Positions 33,005 to 44,404 of a DNA stretch of 64,000 bases are shown here, piece by piece (within the stretch, counting starts at the first letter, position 1; the number at the start of each line of letters is the position of its first letter). This DNA is from Elephas maximus indicus. Lineage: Eukaryota > Chordata > Mammalia > Proboscidea > Elephantidae. The notes under the pieces are model-generated. The model had not been told where the DNA came from. It made no database searches and saw nothing but the letters and a program-made list of their open reading frames with translations. The translations under genes and the position numbers were made by a program. The DNA is taken from positions 110,418,823 to 110,482,822 of the forward strand of contig NC_064822.1 of assembly GCF_024166365.1 (NCBI RefSeq). The letters are read 5' to 3'.

Positions 33005-34060
33005 ATGTTCTCCCTTTTCCCCTTCTGCTTTCTTTTCCTTCCCTTCTCTTCCCCTGGCTAAGACATTGGGGGAAGAAAGGACTAGGTAGGTCAGGTAGAG
33101 GCTTGTGGACAAGCTGGAAACATATCCTCTGCTAGAGCTTTTTTCCAATTACATACTAGTCCTGAACGGTTTCGATAAGTACAGATAAAGTATTCTCATC
33201 CTGTGCCCTGGCATCATGGTATTACATACTCCTTCCTAGGCATGATTTCTTATTTAAAGAATGTTCTCCCTTCTATGGCCCAGAGTTCTGAGACAGAAGA
33301 AACTTCTAGAAGCTCGTTTTGTTACCAATAACCAACATCACCTTTGGGTGATTTTTTTCAATCATAGAGCGAGACATTAAAACAAACAAACAAAAAAACA
33401 CCCACATTTGTGAATTAGACCATATGAATGACTTCTAAGCTTTACACTGAAGAGTCCAAAAAAAAAAAAAAAACACCCAAATTTAGGTATGGTATGGTCC
33501 TGAATGTGCTCTGGCTCCCAGACACTGAACTGAGATGCTATAAATCAGGGAATGGCACCAGGAAAGAAGAGAGGCCGCTGCCTTCCTGCCATAGGCAAAG
33601 GGAGACAGAGAGAAAGGCAATCCTTAGATAATACACAGTCAACTGACTGGACTGATCTTTGGAAAAAGAGCCATTGAATTGCTTTTCAGAGCTTTCGTAT
33701 AGTTCTTATAAGTAACATAAACTCCTCTCTATCCAAATATGTGTGAAAAAAGCCACAGAAACTTATGGGGGAGGTATTTAGGCAAGGTTGAGAGAACCTT
33801 GCCTTATGAAAGGACTATAGGCCCCTCAAGTCAATATAAATTCTCCTTCCCTGATTGCTTTAAGAATCAGGGACAGATTTTATCCTTCAGACAGATACTA
33901 AAACTCCTAAATTTACAGGTGTTTTCTTATTTTTCCCACAACTTATGCCAAAGCTTACTCTTTGTATGTTCAGCTATGTATTGAATTTACACTACAAAAA
34001 TAATTACCAGATTCCTGATACTAATGAACCACAATCTCCTATCTTTCTTACACCTTTTTG
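33005..34060. other. Unique intergenic DNA
   Basis: No gene or repeat recognised apart from short A runs. Confidence 0.4.
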
Positions 34061-34063
34061 GCT

Positions 34064-34135
34064 AACAATAACAACAAAAAAATCCAAACCCTTTGCTGTT
34101 GAACAGATTCTGACTCATAGTGACCCTATAGTGAC
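34064..34135 (-). repeat. AfroSINE/RTE tail fragment
   Basis: CCCTTTGCTGTTGAACAG, then CTCATAGTGACCCTATAG. Confidence 0.7.
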
Positions 34136-34596
34136 CCCCAGTAATCAAAATGCCTGGCACATGGTAGATCTTCACCAAATCTTTGTCCGTAGGATAATCA
34201 CAAGACAGCTGACAACAGACCTAAGCACTATGTCCTCCACAATTTCACCCAAAATCAGAAAGAAAAGTGGGTGTAGGTTGGAAAGAGTGCTCTTATTTTG
34301 TGTCTCTGATTTCTTTTAACAGTGAAAATAAAAATTCTGGATGCCCCCTAGCTGAATACCTTTTATGTTGCCTTAGCCAGGTCAGATAACCTGCCCACCC
34401 CTAACCAAAGAGAGACTAAGGAAATGAACCTTTATATTTTTTTTTACTCTGTATCACACACAAGGCAGTCTTATAAAGAGTAAGGGAATGGAAATGGATT
34501 TCTACTGTTCTATTCACAAGCCTCAAATATATCAGTGATCATGAAGACGGCACCAAAAAACAAAACAAACAAAACCCAAATCTGTTAAAAACAAAC

Positions 34597-34811
34597 AAAA
34601 AAACCAATCAGTTGCCATCGAGTTGATTCCAACTCATAGAGATCCTATAGGACAGAGTAGAATTGTCCCATAGCGTTTCCAAGGCTGTAAATCTTTATGG
34701 AAGTAGGCTGTCACATCTTTCTCCCTCAGAGTGGCTTGCTGGTGAATTTAAATTGTCAGCTTTTCAGTTAGCAGCCAAACACTTAAACACTGTACCACCG
34801 GGGCTCCTTGA
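34597..34811 (-). mobile_element. AfroSINE, type A/C hybrid form
   Basis: AATCAGTTGCCATCGAGTTG, AGGACAGAGTAGAATTG, type C middle (GGCTGTAAATCTTTATGG), head ending TGTACCACCGGGGCTCC. Confidence 0.88.
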
Positions 34812-34814
34812 AGA

Positions 34815-34895
34815 TGGCATAGGACTTGGCAATGTTTTGTTCTGTTATACATAAGGTCCCCGTGAGTCAGAGTCGATTCAACTCAACGACATTCA
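34815..34895 (+). repeat. RTE 3' end fragment
   Basis: GACTTGGCAATGTTTTGTTCTG, then TACATAAGGTCCCCGTGAGTCAGAGTCGATTC: the last ~80 bp of an RTE, adjoining a SINE with the related tail in the opposite orientation. Confidence 0.7.
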
Positions 34896-34989
34896 TAAAC
34901 CACTGCCTCATAGTTCTGGTATGACAGTGATTCCTCCCAGGAAATCTCCATTCCACCCGACCCTCATCATGAGTATACCCGCAGGAAAC

Positions 34990-35110
34990 ACATTGAATCT
35001 CTCAAGTTATTTAGAATCAGGGGGCGTCTTAGGGGTAAAGAAACTGACGCGGAGAGTTTAGGTCATTTATTAAAGGTCATCAGCTCGATGAGTGGGAGAG
35101 CTGGGTCTAG
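34990..35110 (-). repeat. MIR, diverged
   Basis: GTAAAGAAACTGACGCGGAGAG and TATTAAAGGTCATCAGCTCG. Confidence 0.55.
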
Positions 35111-35111
35111 A

Positions 35112-36400
35112 TGGATGGTTCTAGGACTCTCTCCACGCAGGTTCTGCTGAGCCTGAGTATCTGTGGGCAGCGAGGTGGAAACATAAAGGCAGCAAAGGGA
35201 GATTCACTACAATTACTGTCTCTCACGTTTACATTTGTCTTTTTTGTTCTCGTATTTTCACCAGAATATTTTGACTCAGTAATTTCAATGTGCTTTTCTT
35301 CTAGAAAACTTACATGAAATCTCATGCTTTTTCTATCTTTATATGTAGGAGGCAGAAACTTGGGGCATCAATGTAAGTTTTGGGGTTAATTTGCAAAACT
35401 TTGTGTCCCAGATTTCTTTTTGTCAGTACGGATTGTATAATAATGATGCTTCTTTAAAATCATTCTGGTTCCTGGTTTATTTCTTTGTGCGTGTGTGTTT
35501 GTTGTTGTTGTTTTTTTTTTTCTTCTTATAATATTTGGTGCTCAAAAACCTTTGCATTTATAAACATTTGCTTTCCCTTTCTGTATTTTTTTCTGTTTAC
35601 TTGAAAAAAGTTGAATAAATGAACAAAACCTTTGTACACACAAGAAATCTAATGGAGCTGGAGCTGTAAAGAACACCCCCCACATTTGCCTAAAATTAAA
35701 TTCCTCTCAGTCACCTGGAAACCCAGTGGAGGAAGGAAGGTGGATTTTCCAGAAATTGAGTTAAGGAAATGAGAGGAGCAGGCTGCATCCTCGTACCACC
35801 TTTAAGCTCTCTCAGCTCAGTCATCATGGCCACAGCCTCAGCTTGGGGGTGGCAGAGTGAACCTTGTGCTCCTCAGGGACTCCTGTGCTTCTACAGGCTC
35901 TGTCGGTGAGAGGGTCAAGTTTACAAAGTCATAGATAAAGGAGCTCCCTGCCCCTGCACAGAACACCTTGAGTTCATTTCCAAACCTGTCTAGCCCCTGA
36001 ATTCTCTGTGAGGCAAACAACTTCATGTCTATTCAAGACTGAGTTTAATGTTTTTATTTTTCTGTGTGTATGTTCTGTACTCACCTAACCCTCAGTGAGC
36101 AGAGTCAGAGTTTGGAAGAGCTCTTTGTGTCCACAGAGTCCTCCACCTTTAAAGTCAAATTAATTCTGCCAGATGTTCATGAAGAGGTTGTTGTAACCCA
36201 TGCTGCAGCATTCATTTGTTCCACTTGGATTAAAGTGATCTATGCCTATTTTTTTATGCCTATATTAGTTTCCCATCTTCTTTTGTGAGCATTGAATAGC
36301 AGTGATATGTTTTATTATTACTTTTCATATCTCTGTATCTCTCTGTACCTAGCATAGAGTCTGGTGCAGAGAAGTATTAATATATGGTTTCTAATCTCAA
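35112..36400. other. Unique intergenic DNA
   Basis: About 1.3 kb without a recognised repeat except a GTTGTTGTTG/T-run microsatellite at about 35490-35523. No ORF or splice structure supports a gene. Confidence 0.4.
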
Positions 36401-36404
36401 TAGA

Positions 36405-36577
36405 GGAAGCCCTGGTGGCGCAGGAGTTAAGTGTTTGGCTGCTAACCAAAAGGTCAGCAGTTTGAATCTACCAGCAACTCCTTGGAAATCCTATGGGGCA
36501 GTTCTACTCTGTCCCATAGGGTCACTACAAGTCAGAATTGACTTGATGGCAACGGGTTTGGTTTTTGGCTTTTTGAA
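36405..36577 (+). mobile_element. AfroSINE, type A
   Basis: GAAGCCCTGGTGGCGCAGG, GCAGTTTGAATCTACC, AAGTCAGAATTGACTTGATGG, tail GGTTTGGTTTTTGG. CTCAATAG at both flanks is the likely TSD. Confidence 0.92.
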
Positions 36578-36921
36578 CTCAATAGATGATTGGTTAGGTG
36601 GACCCTCAGGCATTGTCCATGTAAGCTAAGCGGAAAACATCTTGGACTAATTTTTAAAGAATTTGCCATAAATTACATCCATCATCAGTTTACGCAATAT
36701 TATATTTCAATGGAAAAGAAACATGCCAGGACTTAGTCTAATGCCTGACACGTGTAAAAAAAAAAAGACACGTCGTAGGTACTTAATGAGTGTTTGTTGA
36801 ATGAATGAAAAGGCAAACACTTCTGTCATAATCATTTTTTGCTTATAATTTGCACAACAGATTATAAACCCAAACTAGGGGAAACGAGTTAGTTGTAGCA
36901 AATAGGTTGAGAAGGTTTCAG

Positions 36922-37664
36922 CAGTGGCGTCACTAGGGTTGGTGTCACCCAGTTAGGTAACTCATGGTGTCACCTCCCCCCAGTGGACCTCCTCCTGTAC
37001 CAGACCATACAGAATCCTTGGTCATGTTTATTATCAATTTTGGTCATAGAATAATACGTGATAAATATAGTAGTAAATTGCTTAAAAAATGTAATATTTC
37101 TTAGATTACATGAATACTAACAACAAAATTGTTTTATAAAATCTTTCTACATTGAATTATAACATTATTAGTTGCAACATTATTGGAAACAGAGAGGAAG
37201 CTTTTTTGATTTTTTTCTATCTTTTGCTTTAATGACTTCATTCTCAAAAAAGTTATTGCCACAATATTATAGCTAAAACACCAGAAAATTTGACAAAATG
37301 AGCAACTATAAAAACACTGGCAGCAATGAAAAAAACAGAGCATGCTTGTAGCATCTGCAAACGAAAGCACATGGTTTGAAGTGTCATTGTAATTGGGTAA
37401 TAGTGTCAGCTCTGACTGGAGTGTAATTAGAAGGTTCAAAAAGTAAATTAGCATAGAGTTTCAGCCTTGTAGGTATACTGACACAAGCAAGCTAGACTTA
37501 GAAAAAATTTTTTTGTTGTTATAACTGGGCATAATTTTATAAAAAAATAATAATTTTCTGCTGAAACAGCATAAAAATTTTGTAGACAAGTATTTTGGTG
37601 TTACTCCCTCTGACAGTGTCACCTGGTGGGGTCTGCACCCCCTACCCCCTTAGTGATGTCACTG
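36922..37664. mobile_element. hAT-like non-autonomous DNA transposon, 743 bp
   Basis: Termini are inverted repeats: CAGTGGCGTCACTAGGG at the left, and the right end read in reverse is CAGTGACATCACTAAGG, about 14 of 17 matching. Flanks GGTTTCAG (36914-36921) and GGTTTTAG (37665-37672) form an 8-bp TSD with one mismatch, the size typical of hAT elements. The subterminal word GGTGTCACC occurs twice at the left, and CAGTGTCACCTGG lies near the right end. The interior is AT-rich with no transposase ORF. Family not recognised. Confidence 0.8.
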
Positions 37665-37729
37665 GGTTTTAGATAGTCCATGACGTTGTGGAACCTGCTC
37701 TGATTTGGGAGCCAATGTTATTGGCTTCT

Positions 37730-37910
37730 AGTCACAACTCCTTTTTAGTCATTTTGAAGCCCTGCCCATGTTGCTTAGCCTCCCTAAGCATCCATCAGGA
37801 CAAATGAGGGTAATAGTAACCATACCAGCCCCTTCACAGGTCTGTTGTGAGGGTCTAAGCTAATCAGACCAGGCAGCACATTGTAAGTAAAAGATGTTGC
37901 ATTATTGTAT
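37730..37910 (+). repeat. MIR
   Basis: TTGCTTAGCCTCCCTAAGC, ACAAATGAGGGTAATAGTAACC and GTCTGTTGTGAGGGTC keep forward MIR order. Confidence 0.65.
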
Positions 37911-38079
37911 TGAGGAGGGGTTGGGCTGAAATGATTCTATTTTCTTAAGATTTGGGGACTTTTCAGCTCTATCTCAGACCTTCAGGTATGTTTTCTGCAT
38001 CCTGAGAGCCTCTACCTGAGCATTGGCCTGTGTCACTCGTGAAGTCAGAGAAGGTACCTTGAAACCTCCTTTTCCAACG

Positions 38080-38165
38080 CCATACTTTTACATAAAAGAA
38101 GACTGAGTTTTGGGACAAGGAAGGAACTTGCCCTTGGCCATATCGAAATAGTGGCAGGGTCTAGG
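38080..38165 (-). repeat. MIR fragment
   Basis: AAGAAGACTGAGTTTTGGGACAAGG and ACTTGCCCTTGGCCATATC. Confidence 0.55.
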
Positions 38166-38224
38166 ACTTCTGACTCATCGCTGCACAATAATGCAGCAAA
38201 TAGTCACTGAAAAGCCAAGCCTTT

Positions 38225-38400
38225 TCCCTCAGGTGCAGCTCTAAATGCATCCTCTCTGGGAAGCCACCTTTACTCTGGGACTTCTATTTATATCACACTC
38301 TACTCTTTGTTTGATTCTCTTACAGTATTAAATTGTTTCTGTTAATAGTCAACCAAGGTTGCCTTTCCTATGTCTCTGTGTCCCTCGGGGTCCTTGGACA
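38225..38400 (+). repeat. L2 fragment
   Basis: CTCTGGGAAGCCACCTTTAC, TATCACACTCTACTCTTTG and AAGGTTGCCTTTCCTATGTCTCTG resemble an L2 3' end. Confidence 0.5.
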
Positions 38401-38401
38401 T

Positions 38402-39150
38402 CCAGGGTCAGGGCGGACTATCTAGTCATACAGAAATGGGATTGCTTTTCTGGGCTTTTGTACACTGGCTTTCTGCTTATCTGCTGTGTCTCTTTCTCTC
38501 ACAGATGAGAGTGAAGCTTCGAGGATTCTGAGGCCTTGATGAGAGATCTGCAGTAATCTGGGCAGGGTGACCCAGAACTTGATCCCTCTAGGTGCCTCAG
38601 ACTAATCCCTCCCTCAGCCTCTCCCCCTCCCCCATCTCAGGAGGTCAGGCACTGAGATTGCTGACGTTGGTGTGGGGGTGGGAGAAGGATTTTGAGATTC
38701 CCTCCCAGTCAGCTGGTGTCTGTTTTCACTACAGATGGTGGGTGGTGACGTGGCTCTATTGTGCTTCCTGGCCTGCCCTGGAGGGAGATTTCCTTTGCCA
38801 GCAAATGTGCTATACTTCCAGAGGAAATGGCATCTGCCTCTGAGGGCAGCACCAGAAGGCATCCCTGCCCTATCCATCGGATCCCTTGGCCTGAAAACAA
38901 CTGTGCGCTCCTTTAAGACACAACGAGTAACCTGTTGTTCCCAGTCTGCTCTAAGGGCTACGGCAGAGTTTAATCATCTGCTGGCATCACTAAAGTTAGA
39001 CATGAGGAAGACTGTTTTTATATAAAAGTTATTAGATATGATTTAGGAGCTCAGAAGTTTGAAATTTGATGATAATCGCCTCTGATGTCTCCCTCCCGTG
39101 TCCTAATACTGTGGTATTTTCCCCTGAAATTGTTTGGTAGCATTCTTAAT
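38402..39150. other. Unique intergenic DNA
   Basis: Moderately GC-rich, no repeat recognised. Several overlapping ORFs of 63-96 codons on both strands show no family resemblance. Confidence 0.4.
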
Positions 39151-39156
39151 TTTAAA

Positions 39157-39371
39157 ACCAATTCCAAACGCCTGCCTTTGAGTTGATTCTGACTCGTAAC
39201 CACCCTATAGGACATAATAGGACTTCCCCATAGGATTTCCAATTTTTTTTTTTTTAATCTTTATGCAAGCAGACTACCACATTTTTCTCCAGCAGAGCAG
39301 TTGATGGGTTTGAACTGCCAGCCTTTCAGTTAGCAGCAGAGCTCTTTAGTCACTGCACCACCAGGGTTCCT
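39157..39371 (-). mobile_element. AfroSINE, type C
   Basis: GCCTTTGAGTTGATTCTGAC, a T-run insertion at 39242-39255, ATCTTTATGCAAGCAGAC, head ending GCACCACCAGGGTTCC. Confidence 0.85.
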
Positions 39372-39540
39372 TTATTCTTAACTTTAGTGAAAAATGGAAA
39401 TAATTTATGAATGGATTTACTAAAGATCAACGGTACTCAAATTTTAGCATGCATTAGAATTGTTTGGCATGTGCTTGTGTGTATAGGGTGGGGTGAGAGA
39501 GCTTGTTAAGACGATATTAGCAGATTCTTATTTAGTGGGT

Positions 39541-39741
39541 AGAAACCCATTGCCATCAAGTCAATCTTGACTTATGGCAGCCTCATGTTTCACAGAGTAG
39601 AACTGTTCCATAGGGTTTTCTTGGCTGTAATCTTTACAGAAGCGGATCAGCAGGCCCTTCTTTTGTAGCATCGCTGGGTGGGTTTGAGCCACAAATCTTA
39701 GGTGAGAAGTTGAGTGCGAAACGTTTGCACCACCTAGGGAC
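39541..39741 (-). mobile_element. AfroSINE, type C
   Basis: ACCCATTGCCATCAAGTCAATC, TTCTTGGCTGTAATCTTTACAG, head ending GCACCACCTAGGGACC. CTTATTTAGTGGGTA on the left and CTTATTTAGTAGGTA on the right form a TSD of about 15 bp. Confidence 0.9.
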
Positions 39742-39759
39742 CTTATTTAGTAGGTATAC

Positions 39760-39954
39760 TCGTTGGAATTGAGTCGAATCTTACTCATAGCGATCCTACA
39801 GGGCAGAGTAGAACCACCCCATAGGGTTTCCAAAGCTGTACATCTTTACGAAAAACAGACTGCTGCATCTCTTTCCCACAAAGCAGCTGGTGGATTTGAA
39901 CCACCAAACTTTTGCTTAGTTGCTGAGCGCTTAACCACTGTGCCACCAGGGTAT
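39760..39954 (-). mobile_element. AfroSINE, type A/C hybrid form
   Basis: GGAATTGAGTCGAATCTTAC, ATCCTACAGGGCAGAG, GCTGTACATCTTTACG, head ending TGTGCCACCAGGG. Confidence 0.88.
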
Positions 39955-40479
39955 AGCTATCCTGAAATGTGCATTTGTGGTAAGAATACAGTGACAGTAA
40001 CTTTGAAAAATATATCTCAGGGTTTTAGACAGATTATTTAAGAGGTTAAAACATATATTGACGGAGAGAGTGAAGAAAAGTTTGGGAGGATCATTTTTAA
40101 TGGAGGACAGGAAGAAGAAAAGGGACGGTATAGTTAGATGAGAGGAGAAAAGGGAGGATATCAGGAATAAAAAAAAACTCAACCACTTGTGAAAATGCAA
40201 GTCCTGGAGACCTTAAGTGAAGACCAAGGAGGAGAATTCTAATGTGAAAGTGCCTAGGATACAGAGTCACTTCAAAATAATGTCATTAAAATTTTCTTTG
40301 CATAAACTAGAATTAAAATGAAAACAGTCCTCTGGTTTATAAAAACTGTGAGTCTTAGAGCCTGAAACTTGCAATTCTGTTGCAGGACCACGTATGTTGT
40401 AGGGCCTTGAGATACTCTGCTCATATGCAGCTACTGGTATAGTAATAATAATAACAATAATTTACATTTATAGAGTGGT

Positions 40480-40870
40480 GTATTAGGATATCAGTTTGGT
40501 TGCTATATCAAAGAAACCCAAATACTTGTGGCTTAAACAAAAGAGAAAGTTGTTTTTCCTTTAAAAACATCTGGAAAGCATGACCAGGAGTGGTAGGGTG
40601 ATTCCGCTGTTATCAGGACCCAGGGCCCTTCTATCTTGCTTTTCTACCATTTTAAACATGAAGATTTTATTTACTTTTGGGATGGTTGCTCTAGCTTCTA
40701 CCATCACAACCATATTCTGGCCAGAAAGGATGGGGCTGGTGAATGAGGGTAGGGAAGGAGGGAAGTGGGCACAAGCTTGCTCTTAACAAGCATGACTTGT
40801 AAGTTACCATCTACCAGTGTCCTGAACTTAGTCACATGGACATACCTAGCTGCAAGGGATGTTGGGCAAC
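40480..40870. repeat. Ancient interspersed repeat, class unresolved
   Basis: TGGTTGCTATATCAAAGAAACCC, TTGTGGCTTAAACAAAAG and TTAGTCACATGGACATACCTAGCTGC resemble old mammalian repeats that I cannot name with confidence. Confidence 0.45.
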
Positions 40871-41040
40871 CATATGCCCAGCTTTGCCTTATATTCTAGG
40901 TAAGGACAGGACAAATATTGGAGAATTTCCCACAAACAGTTTATAGTTTCTAAAACTAACACCTGAATCAATGTGGGAAAAGTAATATGGTCAGCATAAT
41001 TTCCATTTTCAGATGAGAAAACTAGGAGCCTAACTGACAA

Positions 41041-41225
41041 GTAAGGAGCCCTGGCAGTGTATTCATTAAGTACTCAGATGCTAACCAAACCCACCCAGTG
41101 GCTCTGCGGGAGAAAGACCTGGAGATGTGCTTCCATAAAGATTACAACCAAGAAAACCCTGTGGGGCAGGTCTATTGTGTCTCATGGGGTTGCTATGAAT
41201 CAGAATCAACTCAATGGTACCAACA
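41041..41225 (+). mobile_element. AfroSINE, type C
   Basis: GGAGCCCTGGCAGTGTATTC, GAAAGACCTGGAGATG, ATAAAGATTACAACCAAG, tail ending CCAACAACAAG. Confidence 0.82.
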
Positions 41226-41284
41226 ACAAGTGACAAGTGGTTGAGTTTGGTTTTGAACTTAGATCTTTGAATTAGAAGTTTCTT

Positions 41285-41905
41285 ATTCTTTCCACCATCC
41301 TGGGATGTTGTCCATTAAAGCTCTCTTGACCTTTCTGATTGTACACAATAACCAAACACAACTCATATCCCTTCAGAGATCCTCAAATTCTGCTACCCCC
41401 TTTCATGCTTTCAACCTCCCTGCCCCCTATACTCTAACCCTCTAGATTTGACTGGAGAGAGATTTCTAGGTCCCTCACATTGAGCTCAACAGCTGCTAGG
41501 AATCAGAGAGCTATACTTTGTTGTATTTTAATACAGGTTTTGGGAGCAGCCTCTCAGTTTAATCCTTGGCAGATAAACTAACAGTAGAGAGATTGGGGCT
41601 TATTTACGAAGACTTGCTGGCTGTAGGAGATTGGTGGTTGTTAATCTTTTCAGCTGAGGTTGGGGAGGCCATTTTAATCAGAATTTGTACAGGAATAATC
41701 CTTTCTTTAAATTCTGGCTCAATCCCTCCCATAATTGCAATCAGGGCAGTGCTCTTTGCAAGACAGTGTGTTAGTATGGGGTTTAAAGGGATGAAACAGG
41801 CAAACTGAATAGTTCCATAAAAGAAGTTCCACCTGAAAAGAGTTCTGAATGAGGATCTTGTATAACTTAATGCTCCCATAGCTGAAACCAGTTTTAAACA
41901 AGGAC
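41285..41905. other. Unique intergenic DNA
   Basis: No gene or repeat recognised. Confidence 0.4.
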
Positions 41906-41907
41906 AA

Positions 41908-42103
41908 CAAAAGGTTGTCTTTGAGTTGATTCTGACTCACGGCAACCCCATATTTGTCGGAGTAGAACTGTGCTCCTTAGGACTTCCAATCATTGATTTT
42001 TTGAAAGTAGATCACTAGACCTTTTTTCCCAGGCACCTCTGGGTGGGCTCAAATAGCCAACGTTTCAGTTAGTAGCTGAGCAGTTTAACCATTTGCATCA
42101 GCC
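41908..42103 (-). mobile_element. AfroSINE, type B
   Basis: GGTTGTCTTTGAGTTGATTC, GGCAACCCCATATTTGTCGG, GAAAGTAGATCACTAGACC, GGCACCTCTGGGTGGG. Confidence 0.87.
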
Positions 42104-42109
42104 ATGACT

Positions 42110-42860
42110 GAAAGAGCATAGAAATCACTATTCTTCCCCATGTTGAGGAAGGAGTTATTTGAAGTTATCCCACATGTGACCCTGGGAAATGAGAATCAAG
42201 ATAAAGACCTCCATTATCTCTAGAAATTTTTACTCTAAGAAAGAGCATATGAAAGAAACAAAGATTATTTGTATATAGATCTAAAGAGGGGATTTCTTAA
42301 AATAGAGCCACAAAGTAAATACTTGATTGTGTTCATGTGAGGATAAAGAGCATCACTCAACTGTAAGTCAAGAGAACACATGTGTTACTTTGAGTCCTTT
42401 GAGAAGTCAATGCTAAGTTATGATTATACAAGTAAGGGATTTTTTAGGAGAATTGCCTATGAAGGATAAAGAAAAGGGAACATGAGTGGGCAGAGGAAGC
42501 CCTCAGACCATGATGATCAGTTCTGATACCTGTGAAAGGAAAGGGGAAGGAACAAGGATTGGGCTGGGAGGGACCTAGACTGCAGCATAGTTCTAAGAAC
42601 GTTTTGGCCCTGTTAATGGGGAGCCTCTGAGCCACATTTATCTGTTCGAAGAGTCCTACATGCTGTAGGACTCACACTATGCTTAGTCCTTGACTGGGAG
42701 CAACACGGAGAATAACGTGACCTCATTGCATACACAGTGGTGGATCCAGAGGGATCAAAGCTGGGGCTGTTGGTCAGCTATGCTCCCTGCAGCAACTTCT
42801 CTTGCAGATCTGAGCAGCGTATTTCCATGACCACCACCCCTGAGTTCTCTGCTGTTTGAC
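42110..42860. other. Unique intergenic DNA
   Basis: No gene or repeat recognised. Confidence 0.4.
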
Positions 42861-42864
42861 TTTG

Positions 42865-43062
42865 GGGAATGGTTAAGCACTGGGCTACTAACTAAAAGGT
42901 TGGTGGCTCAATCCCACCCAGAGGCACCTCAGAAGAAAGGACTCATGGTCTGCTTCCAAAAGGTCATAGCCATAAAAGCCCCATGGAGCAGTTCTACTCT
43001 GAAGCACATGGGGTTGCCATGAGTTGGTATTGATTTGATGGAAACTTTTTTTTTTTTTTTTA
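42865..43062 (+). mobile_element. AfroSINE, type B, with 3' T run
   Basis: ATGGTTAAGCACTGGGCTAC, GGCTCAATCCCACCC, GGCACCTCAGAAGAAAGG, TTGCCATGAGTTGG, then about 17 T in place of the usual GGTTT tail. Confidence 0.82.
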
Positions 43063-43339
43063 ATCTGGGTTTCAGTTTCCTCATCTATAAAGCAATGTGA
43101 TCTCTAGGTCCTATATGTCTTTTTCACTCTCTGATCTTTTACAAAGAACCTCAACCTTTGATCCTGAAGGGGTGGATATGTGAGAGTTGAACAGGATGGT
43201 GGAATGGGGGAGGTGGTGGAAAGAAATGGGTTCAAGGTTCAGAGACAGATCATTCTGTCAGGTGCCTTCTTTCTGTCTCTTCCTTCCCTTTTCTGTTCTC
43301 TGTGCTCCAACCTGGGCGGATGGCTTGGCTGGCCACAGC

Positions 43340-43550
43340 TTCCACCTAATCTAATCTAATCTATCAGAGGGGTAATGAACTATAAAAGTGTGGATTCAAT
43401 TACAATTAGAGGGGAGTTTTGTGTTGGCTGGAGTCTGGTGCTAGCCAGAGAATAGAAACACAGACTACGTTGAAAAGCCCCATCTGTGCTAGCGAGATCT
43501 GCCGTTAGGGGTTGGGCAAAACCTTGCTGAGCACAATGTGGAAGAAACTG
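43340..43550. promoter_or_regulatory. Unique stretch with homeodomain-site cluster, candidate enhancer
   Basis: Tandem CTAATCTAATCTAATCTATC (43346-43365) gives three OTX/CRX-like TAATC cores, followed by GTAATGAAC and CAATTACAATTAG (about 43398-43410). No repeat recognised. A regulatory role is inferred. Confidence 0.35.
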
Positions 43551-43924
43551 CGCTCAAGTCAATGGCTTTTTTTTTGTTTGTTTTAAAGAAAAGAATTCAC
43601 TTTTTAGATTTTGTCTTTTTTCCTGACAGAGTCAGAGAAAAGGAAATTTTCTTTCACTTTCTACTCTCATTTTCCTGGTGGAGTGGGCCCAGGAGTACCC
43701 AGCGTCTTCAGGACTGACTTTTTTCTTCTATATCAAAAGCTCCAAGTGCCTTGTCTCTTACCCTCCTCCCTTTTTTTCCTAATTGGTGCAAATTTAGGCA
43801 ATGGTGTAGCCTGTCCTTCGGATTATGAGAAAAATCTCTTTCTTTTGGAACCCCTGCAAAGTCTGACAAAGTTTCAAGAGCATTTGTCCTTTCTTTGTCT
43901 CTGTATCCAAAACTGAACCCATCT

Positions 43925-44185
43925 TTCAAGGTCTAGTTGGATGATATTTCCGCAGAAGCCACCCTTGACCCCTCACAGTTGTGATCTCTTTTCTCCCCTG
44001 AGCCTCCATTACACGTTGTAACTTTCATCATGAAATCGATCACCTTCTGCCTTGCATTAGAGGCATTCGTACACTTACTTTTACTCACTCTTCTTATCTT
44101 CTTTACTATAAACTCTTTGATTTCAAGTATTAATATTTTACTACTATCTGTATCTTCTGCCCTGAGCTCATCTTTATTTAGTATA
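43925..44185 (+). repeat. L2 fragment
   Basis: TTTCAAGGTCTAGTTGGATG, GAAGCCACCCTTGACC and AAACTCTTTGATTTCAAGTATT follow L2 3' order. Confidence 0.6.
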
Positions 44186-44190
44186 TATAT

Positions 44191-44398
44191 TAAAACAAAA
44201 CATTTGACGTCTAGTTGATTCAGACTCACTGTGACCCCATGTGTATCAGAGTAGAACGCTATTCCATAGGGTTCTCAGTGGCTCATTTTTCAGAAGTAGG
44301 TCATCAGGTCTTTTTTTTCAGGCATCTCTGGTTGTACTCAAACCTCTAACCTATGGTTAGCAGCTGAATGTGTTAACCATTTGTACCAACCAGGGACC
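44191..44398 (-). mobile_element. AfroSINE, type B
   Basis: GACGTCTAGTTGATTCAGAC, GACCCCATGTGTATCAGAG, AGAAGTAGGTCATCAGG, head ending TACCAACCAGGGACC. Confidence 0.88.
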
Positions 44399-44404
44399 AA
44401 TAGT

